61,105 nucleotides of DNA. Source: Candidatus Accumulibacter propinquus (GTDB lineage: Bacteria > Pseudomonadota > Gammaproteobacteria > Burkholderiales > Rhodocyclaceae). Position numbers and translations under genes: made by a program. Where the stretch lies: positions 1 through 61,105 of the forward strand of contig JADKBU010000035.1 of NCBI GenBank assembly GCA_016714935.1, given 5' to 3'. The first letter of the stretch is position 1. Each line of letters opens with the position of its first letter. The notes under the pieces were generated by a model that made no database searches, was not told where the DNA came from, and saw only the letters and a list, made by a program, of their open reading frames with translations. Of this stretch, positions 9,009 through 16,015 are shown piece by piece.

Positions 9009-9406
9009 TTCTTGCTCTCCAGTGCGGTGATGCGTTGCTCAAGTTGTTGCGTTTCCAATGCCTTGCGGCGCGCTTCGACGATGTTGGACAGGGTCGCCGC
9101 CTCGCCGGGCAAGAGCTCGCCGGTGGCCACGGCCTGCAAGATGGCGGCCTGGGCCTGCGCGATGCCTTCGGCAGAGGCCGTTTCCGGCAGGGTCAGAGCG
9201 ATCGGGCGCTCCTTCGCCGGCGGCACCAATCGTTCAAGTACCAATCTTGCCGCTGACAAATCGCCCTCCTTGGCCAGTCCGACGACGGCCTCGGTGATTT
9301 CCCGCGCGCCACCTTCCATGATGGACTGCACCATGCGAGTCGCCTTGTTCCGTGCTCCGGCCGGCTTCCCTGTCGGGTTGCCGCTTTGTCCTTTTGCCCA
9401 AACCAT
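9005..9406 (-). CDS. DUF5681-type protein of the integrative element
   Basis: A 133-residue protein that opens with MVWAKGQSGNPTGKPAGA and then RNKAT, the hallmark KGQSGNPxGxPxGARNK signature of DUF5681 proteins. These occur in phages and integrative elements and resemble small terminase-like or DNA-binding factors, though no biochemical role is established. The remainder is Ala/Glu-rich and helical, ending in a QQLEQRITALESKK coiled segment. An AGGAGG lies a few bases upstream of the ATG. The stop overlaps the next ATG (ATGA), so it is coupled to the downstream small gene. Confidence 0.65.
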   Translation of the reverse strand: MVWAKGQSGNPTGKPAGARNKATRMVQSIMEGGAREITEAVVGLAKEGDLSAARLVLERLVPPAKERPIALTLPETASAEGIAQAQAAILQAVATGELLPGEAATLSNIVEARRKALETQQLEQRITALESKK

Positions 9407-9409
9407 TTG

Positions 9410-9958
9410 TTACCCTCCTGATATTTCAATCGGCGAATAGCCCGCGCACCGAACCGGAACGTTCACCAGCGCCGGCCGGTAGCCGCAGATCGCCGACACC
9501 AGCCCGCCAGGTCGAGCGACGACGCACACGCCGCCGCGCAGGTTGAGGCACTCGGTACAGAAGTGCCTGTCGTCGTCGGTTGCAGCGCAATCTGCCCGGC
9601 CCAGGTAGTACGCCCTCGCATCACCGTCATGCCGGCACAGGGCCAGCACCGCGGCAATGATGGCCTCGTCTGTCTCGTCGACCTGCGCCAGCCATACCCG
9701 GATTGCCGCTTCCTGATCGCCGGACAGCAGAGCATCTGGTTGCCGCCGGCCAGTCGCGATTGGTTCAGCCGCCAGTGCATCCGGGTAGGCTGCAAGAATC
9801 TCGGCATGCGTCGCAGGCGGCGTGCAGGCCACCGTCAGCGGCTCGCGGTCAGGGAAGTGAAGTAACCAAGACCGTGATTCGTTTTTCTGTTCGCAGGGTT
9901 TGCTACTGCTATTGTTGCTATTCCTGCTACTGTTCCCGTCGTCGCTTTTGGCTCCCAT
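9410..9958 (-). CDS. Cys-rich C-terminal protein of integrative elements, function unknown
   Basis: A 182-residue protein. Its N-terminus (about 1-25) is a Ser/Asn-rich low-complexity tract encoded by the TGCTA-type repeats, so the true start could lie further in, near residue 27 (NESRSWLLHFPDREPL). The centre has a helical region (IRVWLAQVDETDEAIIAAVLALC). The C-terminal third holds HFCTECLNLRGG, CVVARPGG, GYRPA and VRCAGY, with four cysteines that could bind metal. This arrangement recurs in beta- and gammaproteobacterial integrative elements, but I know of no assigned function. It lies between the primase-helicase gene and DUF5681 on the same strand. Confidence 0.6.
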   Translation of the reverse strand: MGAKSDDGNSSRNSNNSSSKPCEQKNESRSWLLHFPDREPLTVACTPPATHAEILAAYPDALAAEPIATGRRQPDALLSGDQEAAIRVWLAQVDETDEAIIAAVLALCRHDGDARAYYLGRADCAATDDDRHFCTECLNLRGGVCVVARPGGLVSAICGYRPALVNVPVRCAGYSPIEISGG

Positions 9959-10047
9959 CGGGGTTGCTACTGCTACAGTTGCTATTCTTGCTACTGTTCC
10001 TGCCCATTCCTGCCCATGTGTAGCAGGAATAGCAGGAATAGCAGTAG
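9900..10047. repeat. TGCTAC-rich direct and inverted repeats (candidate element origin)
   Basis: A 37-base unit beginning TTGCTACTGCTA at 9900-9936 recurs at 9964-10000 with three differences. A 28-base segment at 10020-10047 is the near-perfect reverse complement (two mismatches) of 9903-9930. Each unit contains several TTGCTA or TGCTAC submotifs about 9-13 bases apart. The array lies immediately downstream of the Toprim/DUF3987 gene and runs into the first codons of the Cys-rich gene. Iteron-like origin or operator function is inference. Confidence 0.7.
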
Positions 10048-10091
10048 TACAACCCCCACAGATCGCTTTTTGTGGATCAGTTCCGCAAGGC

Positions 10092-12530
10092 TCATGACGA
10101 GATCCCGATCAGCGCCGGGTTCACGTGAAGAACAACCCTCTTGCCGTCCTTCCTGATCTGCAAGCGATCAAGGTCGACAAGCTCCTTGATCGCCGCGTCG
10201 AGTCTGCCACCGTCCCGAAGTGGCCCATGCTGGCGAACGTGATTCTTGCCGGCCAGGTGTGTGTGCTCTCGCCGACAGTAATCAACCACCCAGGTATCCA
10301 GCCGCGCCGCATCCGCTAGTTCCGCCGGCAGCGCCAGTTCCCCGAAGAATCGCCGCGACTCGCTCAAGTGCCAGGCAGCTATCCGGCTTGCGCCCTCGAA
10401 GGCTTCCAGTCCTACAGCGCCCGCGCCGTGCTCGAAGACATGGAACAGCGCCGCCAGCCGTACCGCGTTGTCGGCGGATTTGCTCGCCACGTCGCGCACG
10501 TCGTACAGCTCGCCGCCCGAGCGCAATTCCTTCTCTATGGCGTCGTGGTACTCAACCCATGCGGACTTCGCCGCTGGCGTCATCGCCAGCATTTGCGGGG
10601 TCAGCGCGCCGTCTTCGCCGATCGGCGCCGGCAAGTTCAGTATCGAGTCAATGCGCCGGTGGAAAGCCGCCAGGTGCGGCCAGTTGTCCGGGGACTCGGT
10701 GAATGGTCGGCAGCCTTGCGTCGATTCCGGCCATGCCACCAGGAAGCGGGCAAGAAACCCCGAACCCCGCGCCAGCGCTCCGGCCTTGTCGAAGAAGCTC
10801 CTGAGCGTTACCTCTTGGATCTGCAACGCCACCGTCAGACGCGCGCCCTTGACCGTGAATGACTCCGAAGTGCGCCGGCCTATCGAAAGTTCGCCGCCGT
10901 CCCAGAGCAAGTTCAACAGCCCCAGGTTGCGCATGACGGAGTCTTTCTTCATGCCATGTGCCCCCAAGATCAGCCCGGCCTCGCTCGACACCACGCCCGC
11001 CGATGGCCATTCACGCGCCAGTCGCCAGGCGAGGTTCTCCGGCGTTTCGTCACCGAGTAGTAATCTCGGTACTCTCGGCGCTTCCGGCTTGTTGTGCTGC
11101 AACTGCGCGAGACTGGCGCGCAGATCGTCGGTCGATTTGCCGGATTTCCCCGCCGCCTTGATCGCCTCAAGAATCCCGTTGCGCTCAGCAGACCACGAAT
11201 CAAGCTCCGCTTCGTAGCGCTCGACCTCCGGCTTCCAGAGGGCTGCCTGCTGCGCTTGGTAATCCTTCACGGCGCCCACGAAAAACCCGTCGCACGTGCT
11301 CTTGCGCTCGCCTGAATCCCCGATCGTGAGCAGGAACAGGCTCGCCGGCCCGGTCAGCTTTTCCGCCCGCTTGACGTCCACATGCGCCTGACAGGCCAGA
11401 GACAGCACGCCCAACGCAGACGAGGCGACCATCGCCAAGGGAGCCTTGACGAATCCCGCGACCTCTTCCACCGCCGCCCGGATGGTTTCGGGCAGTGCGT
11501 CAATCGGGTAGGGTTCCGGCTCGATCTTGGCAGATAGCGGTTGCGGCTCAGGCCATGCAGGGCTTGCAGTATCGCCCGCTGCCGAGCTTTCGTCGACCTG
11601 ATGACAATCTGCCCTTGCCCGAGCCACTGCGCCCGCTATGGCCTGTTGCACGGACTCCGCACCGCACCGTTGCGCCAGGTCGTTGAAGTCGGTTGCCCCT
11701 TCCGGTCGGTCGGCGCCGAAGCCAGGAACGGCCACCAGCCCGCCGACAGCCCGCGCCGCCTCGGCTGCCTTCGTCATGCCCGGATTGCCCTCGGTGCGAT
11801 AGTCATCATCGGCGCACAGGATCAGCGGCAGGTCGGGAAACTTGGCGCGCATGGCTTGCGCTGTGGCGAGCAGATTGCCGGCGTTGAAGGCCACGGCCAC
11901 CGGGTAGCCGGTCGCTTCGTGAATGCTCGCTCCCGTTGCGAAGCCTTCGGCAACGCACAGCACTGCCGCGCCTTTCACGTTGCCGATGCTGAAATAGCAG
12001 CCCGCCACACGCCCGCCGGTCAGGAACCGCTTTTCGCCGTCTGCGCCGATGAATTGCAGCGAGTGCACCCGGCCATCGGCCCGCATCGGGATGACGAGTT
12101 TTCCCTGATGCAGCAGCGCGCCGTTCGCCTTGATGCCCTTGCGGACCAGGTAGGCATGGTTGTCGGTCGCTGGCGTTTCCGCCGTCACGATCGCCGCCGC
12201 CGTCGCTGCGGCCTCTGCCCGTCGCCGTGTTTCGTCGGCCTCGCGCTCGCGCCGCATGGCTTCGACCTTGGCCCGGTGCTCCGCTTCCTCTGCCAGCGTC
12301 AGCGCGCGGCCAACATCGGCCCGCCAGGACTGCGCCAAGCCCGTGCGCCAGTCTCCGAAACTCCCAGCGGGGATCCCGTCGTCGTGGATCAGGTACCAGC
12401 CCGCGTCATCGTTCCGCCTGCCGTTGCTGGCGAAGCGCCGCAGCTTGCCGTCTGCCTCGATGACTTCCGGCGGCGTTAGGCCCGAAGCATGGATTGCCTC
12501 GCGGAATTGCTCGATAGGGTTGGTCATCAT
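10092..12530 (-). CDS. Toprim-DUF3987 primase-helicase of the integrative element
   Basis: A protein of 812 residues with the start placed at 12530, where ATGA overlaps the preceding gene; the next codon is also ATG. The N-terminal third has the primase-like organisation of element-encoded proteins: YLVRKGI and a Toprim-like core with VAEGFATGASIHEATG followed by LILCADDDYR (acidic DDD). The C-terminal two thirds are a DUF3987 domain with a P-loop-like LLTIGDSGERKST, and further PRLLLGDETPENLAWRL and GLLNLLWDGGELSIGRR. This architecture is used by satellites and plasmids to prime and unwind DNA for their own replication. It is the largest gene of the element and directly precedes the TGCTAC repeat array, which fits a replication role for that array. 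Confidence 0.8.
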   Translation of the reverse strand: MMTNPIEQFREAIHASGLTPPEVIEADGKLRRFASNGRRNDDAGWYLIHDDGIPAGSFGDWRTGLAQSWRADVGRALTLAEEAEHRAKVEAMRREREADETRRRAEAAATAAAIVTAETPATDNHAYLVRKGIKANGALLHQGKLVIPMRADGRVHSLQFIGADGEKRFLTGGRVAGCYFSIGNVKGAAVLCVAEGFATGASIHEATGYPVAVAFNAGNLLATAQAMRAKFPDLPLILCADDDYRTEGNPGMTKAAEAARAVGGLVAVPGFGADRPEGATDFNDLAQRCGAESVQQAIAGAVARARADCHQVDESSAAGDTASPAWPEPQPLSAKIEPEPYPIDALPETIRAAVEEVAGFVKAPLAMVASSALGVLSLACQAHVDVKRAEKLTGPASLFLLTIGDSGERKSTCDGFFVGAVKDYQAQQAALWKPEVERYEAELDSWSAERNGILEAIKAAGKSGKSTDDLRASLAQLQHNKPEAPRVPRLLLGDETPENLAWRLAREWPSAGVVSSEAGLILGAHGMKKDSVMRNLGLLNLLWDGGELSIGRRTSESFTVKGARLTVALQIQEVTLRSFFDKAGALARGSGFLARFLVAWPESTQGCRPFTESPDNWPHLAAFHRRIDSILNLPAPIGEDGALTPQMLAMTPAAKSAWVEYHDAIEKELRSGGELYDVRDVASKSADNAVRLAALFHVFEHGAGAVGLEAFEGASRIAAWHLSESRRFFGELALPAELADAARLDTWVVDYCRREHTHLAGKNHVRQHGPLRDGGRLDAAIKELVDLDRLQIRKDGKRVVLHVNPALIGISS

Positions 12531-12820
12531 GCCTGCCTCTCTTCGCCAAGGAAGCCAGGCGCCGGCCATTCCGGTGCGCCCAGCGAGTACAGCGCCACGT
12601 TGCGCCGGATGACTCCCCGAAATTCAAACTCAGGCAGGATCACCGTCAGGACGTTGAATCCCTTGGCCCGCAGGTCATGGACACGCGCCGCAGCTTCGGG
12701 AATGGCGAGGTTTGCCGTCAACTCGAAGCTGGGTACTGGCTGGCGTTCTCGAATGACTTGCAGCACATCCGCGCACTGCCCGGCGACCATCGGTGGCCTG
12801 TCGTGATTTGCTGTGCTCAT
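12527..12820 (-). CDS. Small helix-turn-helix-like protein
   Basis: A 97-residue protein. The segment ADVLQVIRERQPVPSFELTA followed by AARVHDLRAKGFNV looks like a winged-helix DNA-binding fold of the kind that reads ends of coding modules in phages (helix, turn, recognition helix, then a beta wing VLTVILPEFEF). Its start overlaps the stop of the PC4-like gene and its stop overlaps the start of the primase-helicase gene, so all three are likely co-translated. A role as a replication accessory or regulator is inferred from the context only. Confidence 0.55.
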   Translation of the reverse strand: MSTANHDRPPMVAGQCADVLQVIRERQPVPSFELTANLAIPEAAARVHDLRAKGFNVLTVILPEFEFRGVIRRNVALYSLGAPEWPAPGFLGEERQA

Positions 12821-13068
12821 CGCGCGCCCCCCTCGATCAGCCCGGACAGCGCCGCAACGATCGCCGGCAGGGATTCGAGCTTGATGCTTACGCCCTTCCC
12901 CGGCCGAAGCTCGTCCGTAGTGGCGTCGTCGAACCAGATGCGGACGTCGACCAGCGGATAGCCTTTGAAGTCGCGCCGAGTGATGCGGTAGACCTCTCGG
13001 GAATTCTTCGGGATCTCTGCGATAATCTCGCCATCGAACGCAGCGCTTGAAGCCGCCCGGTTAGCCAC
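12817..13068 (-). CDS. PC4-like (transcriptional coactivator p15) ssDNA-binding protein
   Basis: An 83-residue reading from a GTG at 13068. It contains IPKNSREVYRITRRDFKGYP and VDVRIWFDD, then PGKGVSIKLESLPAIVAAL, the pattern of PC4/p15 single-stranded DNA-binding domains used in bacterial and phage replication or transcription. The start is uncertain: an ATG at 13096 with a better context opens MSTKEKSHPSG but is in another frame and stops at once. An indel in the A-rich run at 13081-13090 could join it to this frame. It overlaps the next gene by ATGA. Confidence 0.6.
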   Translation of the reverse strand: MANRAASSAAFDGEIIAEIPKNSREVYRITRRDFKGYPLVDVRIWFDDATTDELRPGKGVSIKLESLPAIVAALSGLIEGGAR

Positions 13069-13088
13069 TTGGGTGGCTTTTTTCTTTT
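13063..13088 (+). terminator. Intrinsic-terminator-like hairpin on the plus strand
   Basis: AGCCAC at 13063-13068 pairs with GTGGCT at 13073-13078 and is followed by a run of six T and then CTTTT on the plus strand. No plus-strand gene lies upstream, so it could end antisense transcription or be a chance consequence of the coding sequence of the neighbouring minus-strand genes. Confidence 0.35.
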
Positions 13089-13105
13089 GTGCTCATCACC
13101 CCCCC

Positions 13106-13342
13106 TCAAGCCTTGCGGCTCTTCTGGATTTGGGCGGTCAGCCAGGCGTCAATCTCTGACTCGATCCACCCGACCGCCTTTGCGCCGATATCAATCGGCC
13201 TCGGGAAAGTCGGGTCATGGTCGCTCGGCCTATTGGGGTTATGCCTCATCTTGGCATAGATGGTCGAACGGGAAAGCCCGGTGCGGGCCTCTACTTGCTT
13301 GCGCCGGATGATGGTCAGCGCGGCTTGGATTTGTGCAGCCAT
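13106..13342 (-). CDS. AlpA-family element regulator
   Basis: A 78-residue protein starting at 13342 (MAAQIQAALTIIRRKQVEA), preceded by AGGAGA at a good spacing; a longer reading to 13393 adds 17 residues without a ribosome site. It has the AlpA/MerR-like helix-turn-helix: RRKQVEARTGLSRSTIYAKM, then FPRPIDIGAKAVGWIESEI and a W-containing last helix. AlpA-type proteins act as excisionase/activator in P4-like and CP4-57 elements. Four GTGGGG(T/C)A(G/T)GTT repeats precede it and may be its own or another regulator's operators. It heads the leftward replication-module genes. Confidence 0.85.
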   Translation of the reverse strand: MAAQIQAALTIIRRKQVEARTGLSRSTIYAKMRHNPNRPSDHDPTFPRPIDIGAKAVGWIESEIDAWLTAQIQKSRKA

Positions 13343-13430
13343 GTTTCGCTTTCTCCTGTGAAAGGTAAAGCGTCCCGGAACAGCCCGGAACATGGCTTCG
13401 CATTAGATTGTCACAACTCCCGCTTGAATA

Positions 13431-13566
13431 GTGGGGCAGGTTGCGAAAACCTACCCCATGAAAAGGGGTGTGGGTGGGGTAGGTTATCCGCTATCGGTGG
13501 GGTAGGTTACATGCCACAAAAGACGGAAAAGCCAGCATTGGAGCGGCTTTCAGGGTGGGGTATGTT
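13431..13566. repeat. GTGGGGTAGGTT boxes upstream of alpA
   Basis: Copies of GTGGGG(T/C)A(G/T)GTT start at 13431, 13474, 13497 and 13555, and an inverted copy (AACCTACCCCA) lies at 13448-13458. Two copies are identical over 13 bases (GTGGGGTAGGTTA). They fill the 230-base space between alpA and the next upstream gene, where the promoter of the replication module must lie. An operator role is inferred. Confidence 0.65.
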
Positions 13567-13573
13567 CTCTGCG

Positions 13574-14254
13574 CTATGACTTTGGAGAACCGCCAATGGT
13601 GGCCCAATTCGCTACCTTCGCCGCTTCCTCTATCCCGTTTGCTGATAAGCCAAAGTCATCGGCATGATCAGTCAGCCACTTGGTTAGCGCCGCCTTTGGG
13701 CTTGTCTTGCCAATATCAGTAACATCCTGCCAAGCCATCACCGCCGCCGCCAGCTTGGGAGCGTATCGCCGATTACTAGGGTCAAGGTATTCGGGAGTGC
13801 TGGCGTCGTCGGTCGTCTCGGACGGAAAGAAAAAAGCTGATCGCCAGTTCTTGCGGGACAGCCATTCGCGTAAATCATCAATGGCAATGGTCGACGTGCC
13901 CCAGTTCGGAACGGCGCCGATTACAAAGCTCTTCCCGTCCGAACCATCGACTTCGGTTACATCCTCACGTTGCCAATAGCCGCGCTCCATTAAATTGTCG
14001 ATTCCTGCCACGTAGCGCGGTTCCGCGTCATAGCGAAGCGTCGCCCTTAGTTTTTCGGCGTTGATCGCGCTTATAAGCGCCGCCCGCGTAGGCCTCAAAC
14101 CCGGATAATTTCTCTCAAAGTTTGTGTCTCTCTCGCAACGATCAACGTAGGCGGGGTCCATTCCGACAATCAATGCCGCCGCCTCGTCTATCGTAAAGTC
14201 TTCGCTCAGCCCCCAAAATGGATCAATATCGTATGCTGGATCATTCACCATCAA
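13574..14254 (-). CDS. Element protein of unknown function
   Basis: A 226-residue soluble, acidic protein (MMVNDPAYDIDPFWGLSEDF). It has an early EDFTIDEAAALIVGMDPAYV segment and a C-terminal region APKLAAAVMAWQDVTD followed by PKAALTKWLTDHADDFGL. The last part resembles the helical tails of small phage- or element-encoded proteins that sit between integrase and AlpA. I do not recognise a named family. No signal peptide or membrane segment is visible. The gene stands alone between the integrase gene (97 bases upstream) and the GTGGGGTAGGTT boxes. Confidence 0.55.
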   Translation of the reverse strand: MMVNDPAYDIDPFWGLSEDFTIDEAAALIVGMDPAYVDRCERDTNFERNYPGLRPTRAALISAINAEKLRATLRYDAEPRYVAGIDNLMERGYWQREDVTEVDGSDGKSFVIGAVPNWGTSTIAIDDLREWLSRKNWRSAFFFPSETTDDASTPEYLDPSNRRYAPKLAAAVMAWQDVTDIGKTSPKAALTKWLTDHADDFGLSANGIEEAAKVANWATIGGSPKS

Positions 14255-14351
14255 GCGCCCCTTTCACGCTTCACCCTTGGTTCAGGATGCCGCGCCAGCC
14301 GGGCAAGGGAACCCGGTTTTCGGTGATCAGCCTAGGCGCAGCAAAACCCGC

Positions 14352-15665
14352 TCAAGCCGCCCGGAATTCCTTCCCGAAGCGGCCAATGATAACTTTCCGC
14401 CCTTCCTCGATCTGGTTGTCCACGAAGTCAGCCCACCATTGCAGCATTTCGCGCCGTTGGTCGGCGTACTGCGCCCGGTTGTAGACGCCACGGATGCCCT
14501 TGGTTTCGTGGGCCAGGGCCTTCTCTATCCAGTCCGAATTGAAGCCGGCCTCGTGCAAGTGCGTTGAAGCAGTCCGGCGGAAGTCATGAATCACGAAGTC
14601 CCGCACGTCGATTTCCAGCGCCCGCACGGCCACGTTCAGCGTACTGTGGGCAATCGGTTGATGCAGATCCCCGCGGCTCGGGAAAATCCACTCTGAGCCG
14701 CTCGCCAGCGCCTTCAATTCCTCAAACATCGCCAGGGCTTGCCGAGATAACGACACCAGGTGCGGCTTGTCCTTTTTCATGCGTTCGCCGGGGATTGACC
14801 ATTCCGCCTTGGCGAAGTCGATTTCTTCCCACCGCGCTTCGATCAATTCGCCTTTCCTGACCATGCACAGAATGAGAAGGTGCAGCGCCAGCTTGTGCGC
14901 GCGCTTCATTGACGATTGGTAGATCGACCGCAGCAGCCGGCCGATTTCATCCGACGATAGCGCCACGTCTCGGCTTCTGGCACTGGCGATGAATTTCGCT
15001 TCCACCGCCGCCGCCGGGTTGAACGTCACCTTTTGCCTTGCGATGGCATAGGCGAACAGGCGCTTCAGCACGTTGCGAGTTTGCAGCGCCATCTGATCAG
15101 CGCCACGCGCCTTGATGGCGTCGGTAATCTTGAGCACGTCATCAACAGTCACGTCGTCGATCTGCTTCGCACCGATCGCCGGCAGTACGTCCTTTTCCAG
15201 GACGCGCTTGATGTTGCGTGGGGTGCTGTTGGCAGGTTCGGCAACTTCGGCGAACCATCGCCAGGCGAAAGCTTCCACCGTGTTGGCTTCCTTGGCTTCG
15301 GCCTCTTGCGCCTTCACCTTGGCCACCGTTTGCGAACACCATTTCTTGAGAAAGGCGCTTGCCAGTGCGGTGACTTCCGGCAGCGTATCGTCGGGGATCT
15401 TGTCACCGCGCTTCAGGGCCATTGGTGACAGGCCACGCTGTGCCAATGTCGTGCAGTCATCGCGCCATTGCCGGGCTTCAGCAAGCGAGTAGGTAGGGTA
15501 TTCGCCAAGGGCCAGCTTTTCCTGCTTCCCAGCAAGCCGGTAGCGAATGCGCCAGACCTTGCCACCCCTCGGCGTCACTTCGATGAACAACCCGCCAGCG
15601 TCCGATTCGCTGAAATTCTGCTCCCTCGGCTTGATGCTGCGTAGCTTGGTATCTGTCAGCGCCAT
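14352..15665 (-). CDS. Tyrosine recombinase / integrase (DUF4102 type)
   Basis: A 437-residue protein. The ATG at 15665 (MALTDTKLRSIKPREQNFSE) has AGGAGG six bases upstream; longer readings are rejected for lack of this and because the family begins here. It has an N-terminal DUF4102 arm-binding domain (about 1-90), a core-binding domain (about 120-220) and the catalytic domain: R in CMVRKGELIEARW, HDFRRTASTHLHEAG giving the H-x-x-R pair, the second histidine in LAHETKG and the nucleophilic tyrosine in VYNRAQY. Such integrases insert elements at the 3' ends of tRNA genes or conserved genes. Seven TTGTTCCCA boxes lie between its start and the mnmE end, probably arm sites or autoregulatory sites. 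Confidence 0.9.
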   Translation of the reverse strand: MALTDTKLRSIKPREQNFSESDAGGLFIEVTPRGGKVWRIRYRLAGKQEKLALGEYPTYSLAEARQWRDDCTTLAQRGLSPMALKRGDKIPDDTLPEVTALASAFLKKWCSQTVAKVKAQEAEAKEANTVEAFAWRWFAEVAEPANSTPRNIKRVLEKDVLPAIGAKQIDDVTVDDVLKITDAIKARGADQMALQTRNVLKRLFAYAIARQKVTFNPAAAVEAKFIASARSRDVALSSDEIGRLLRSIYQSSMKRAHKLALHLLILCMVRKGELIEARWEEIDFAKAEWSIPGERMKKDKPHLVSLSRQALAMFEELKALASGSEWIFPSRGDLHQPIAHSTLNVAVRALEIDVRDFVIHDFRRTASTHLHEAGFNSDWIEKALAHETKGIRGVYNRAQYADQRREMLQWWADFVDNQIEEGRKVIIGRFGKEFRAA

Positions 15666-15680
15666 GACGCCTCCTGTGAT

Positions 15681-15905
15681 TTGTTCCCAGAATTCAGCCG
15701 AAATCAGGGAACAGAAAAAAGATGTGGGAACAATTGGCCTGAAAACCTTGCTGCTCAACGCTTGAAGCTTCCTCAAGCGCGCCGCGTGTTCCCATGTTTT
15801 TTGATTTCTCCGAAGCAAAAAAAGCGCCATATCACTATTTTCTTGCTCAGTCTTGTTCCCATAATTTATGACGACTTCGACCATGGGAACAAATCTGGGA
15901 ACAAT
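15681..15905. repeat. Seven TTGTTCCCA / TGGGAACAA boxes next to the integrase
   Basis: The motif, in either orientation and with small variation, is at 15681, 15707, 15725, 15787, 15853, 15883 and 15896. Several are extended, such as TTGTTCCCAT and TGGGAACAAT. The boxes lie only between the integrase start and the mnmE terminator. This is the expected place for attachment-site arms of the integrase. They could instead be operators. Confidence 0.75.
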
Positions 15906-15947
15906 TTTAAGTGGATTCGTGCGGAATATGCAAGCCAACAGCAGAAC

Positions 15948-15973
15948 AAAAAGCCCGCTTTTACACGGGCTTT
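15948..15973 (-). terminator. Intrinsic terminator of the mnmE operon
   Basis: Read on the minus strand, AAAGCCCG and CGGGCTTT form an 8-bp stem with an 8-base loop, followed by a run of five T. It lies about 40 bases past the mnmE stop codon, so the terminator of the host operon survived insertion of the element. Confidence 0.85.
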
Positions 15974-16015
15974 CAATTGGTTAGCGGTACGATGCGGAAC
16001 GCTCAGGAAGCCTGG

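Larger units (their letters stand above)
8388..15905 (-). mobile_element. Integrative element beside mnmE (integrase, AlpA, primase-helicase module)
   Basis: A block of minus-strand genes typical of satellite-like integrative elements: tyrosine integrase at the mnmE-proximal end, AlpA regulator, PC4-like, HTH, Toprim/DUF3987, Cys-rich, DUF5681, then two small broken genes. Three families of short repeats lie in its intergenic DNA. The right boundary is probably between the integrase arm boxes (ending 15905) and the mnmE terminator (15948). The left boundary is not resolved; it is taken as the last element-like gene. No direct repeat of the mnmE 3' end was found by eye further left. No capsid, terminase or conjugation genes are visible, so transfer would need a helper or the element is a relic. 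Confidence 0.65.

Noticed and set aside
15961..16010. tRNA-like fragment next to mnmE
   Set aside because: The paired AAAGCCCG/CGGGCTTT is a terminator, and no cloverleaf can be formed.
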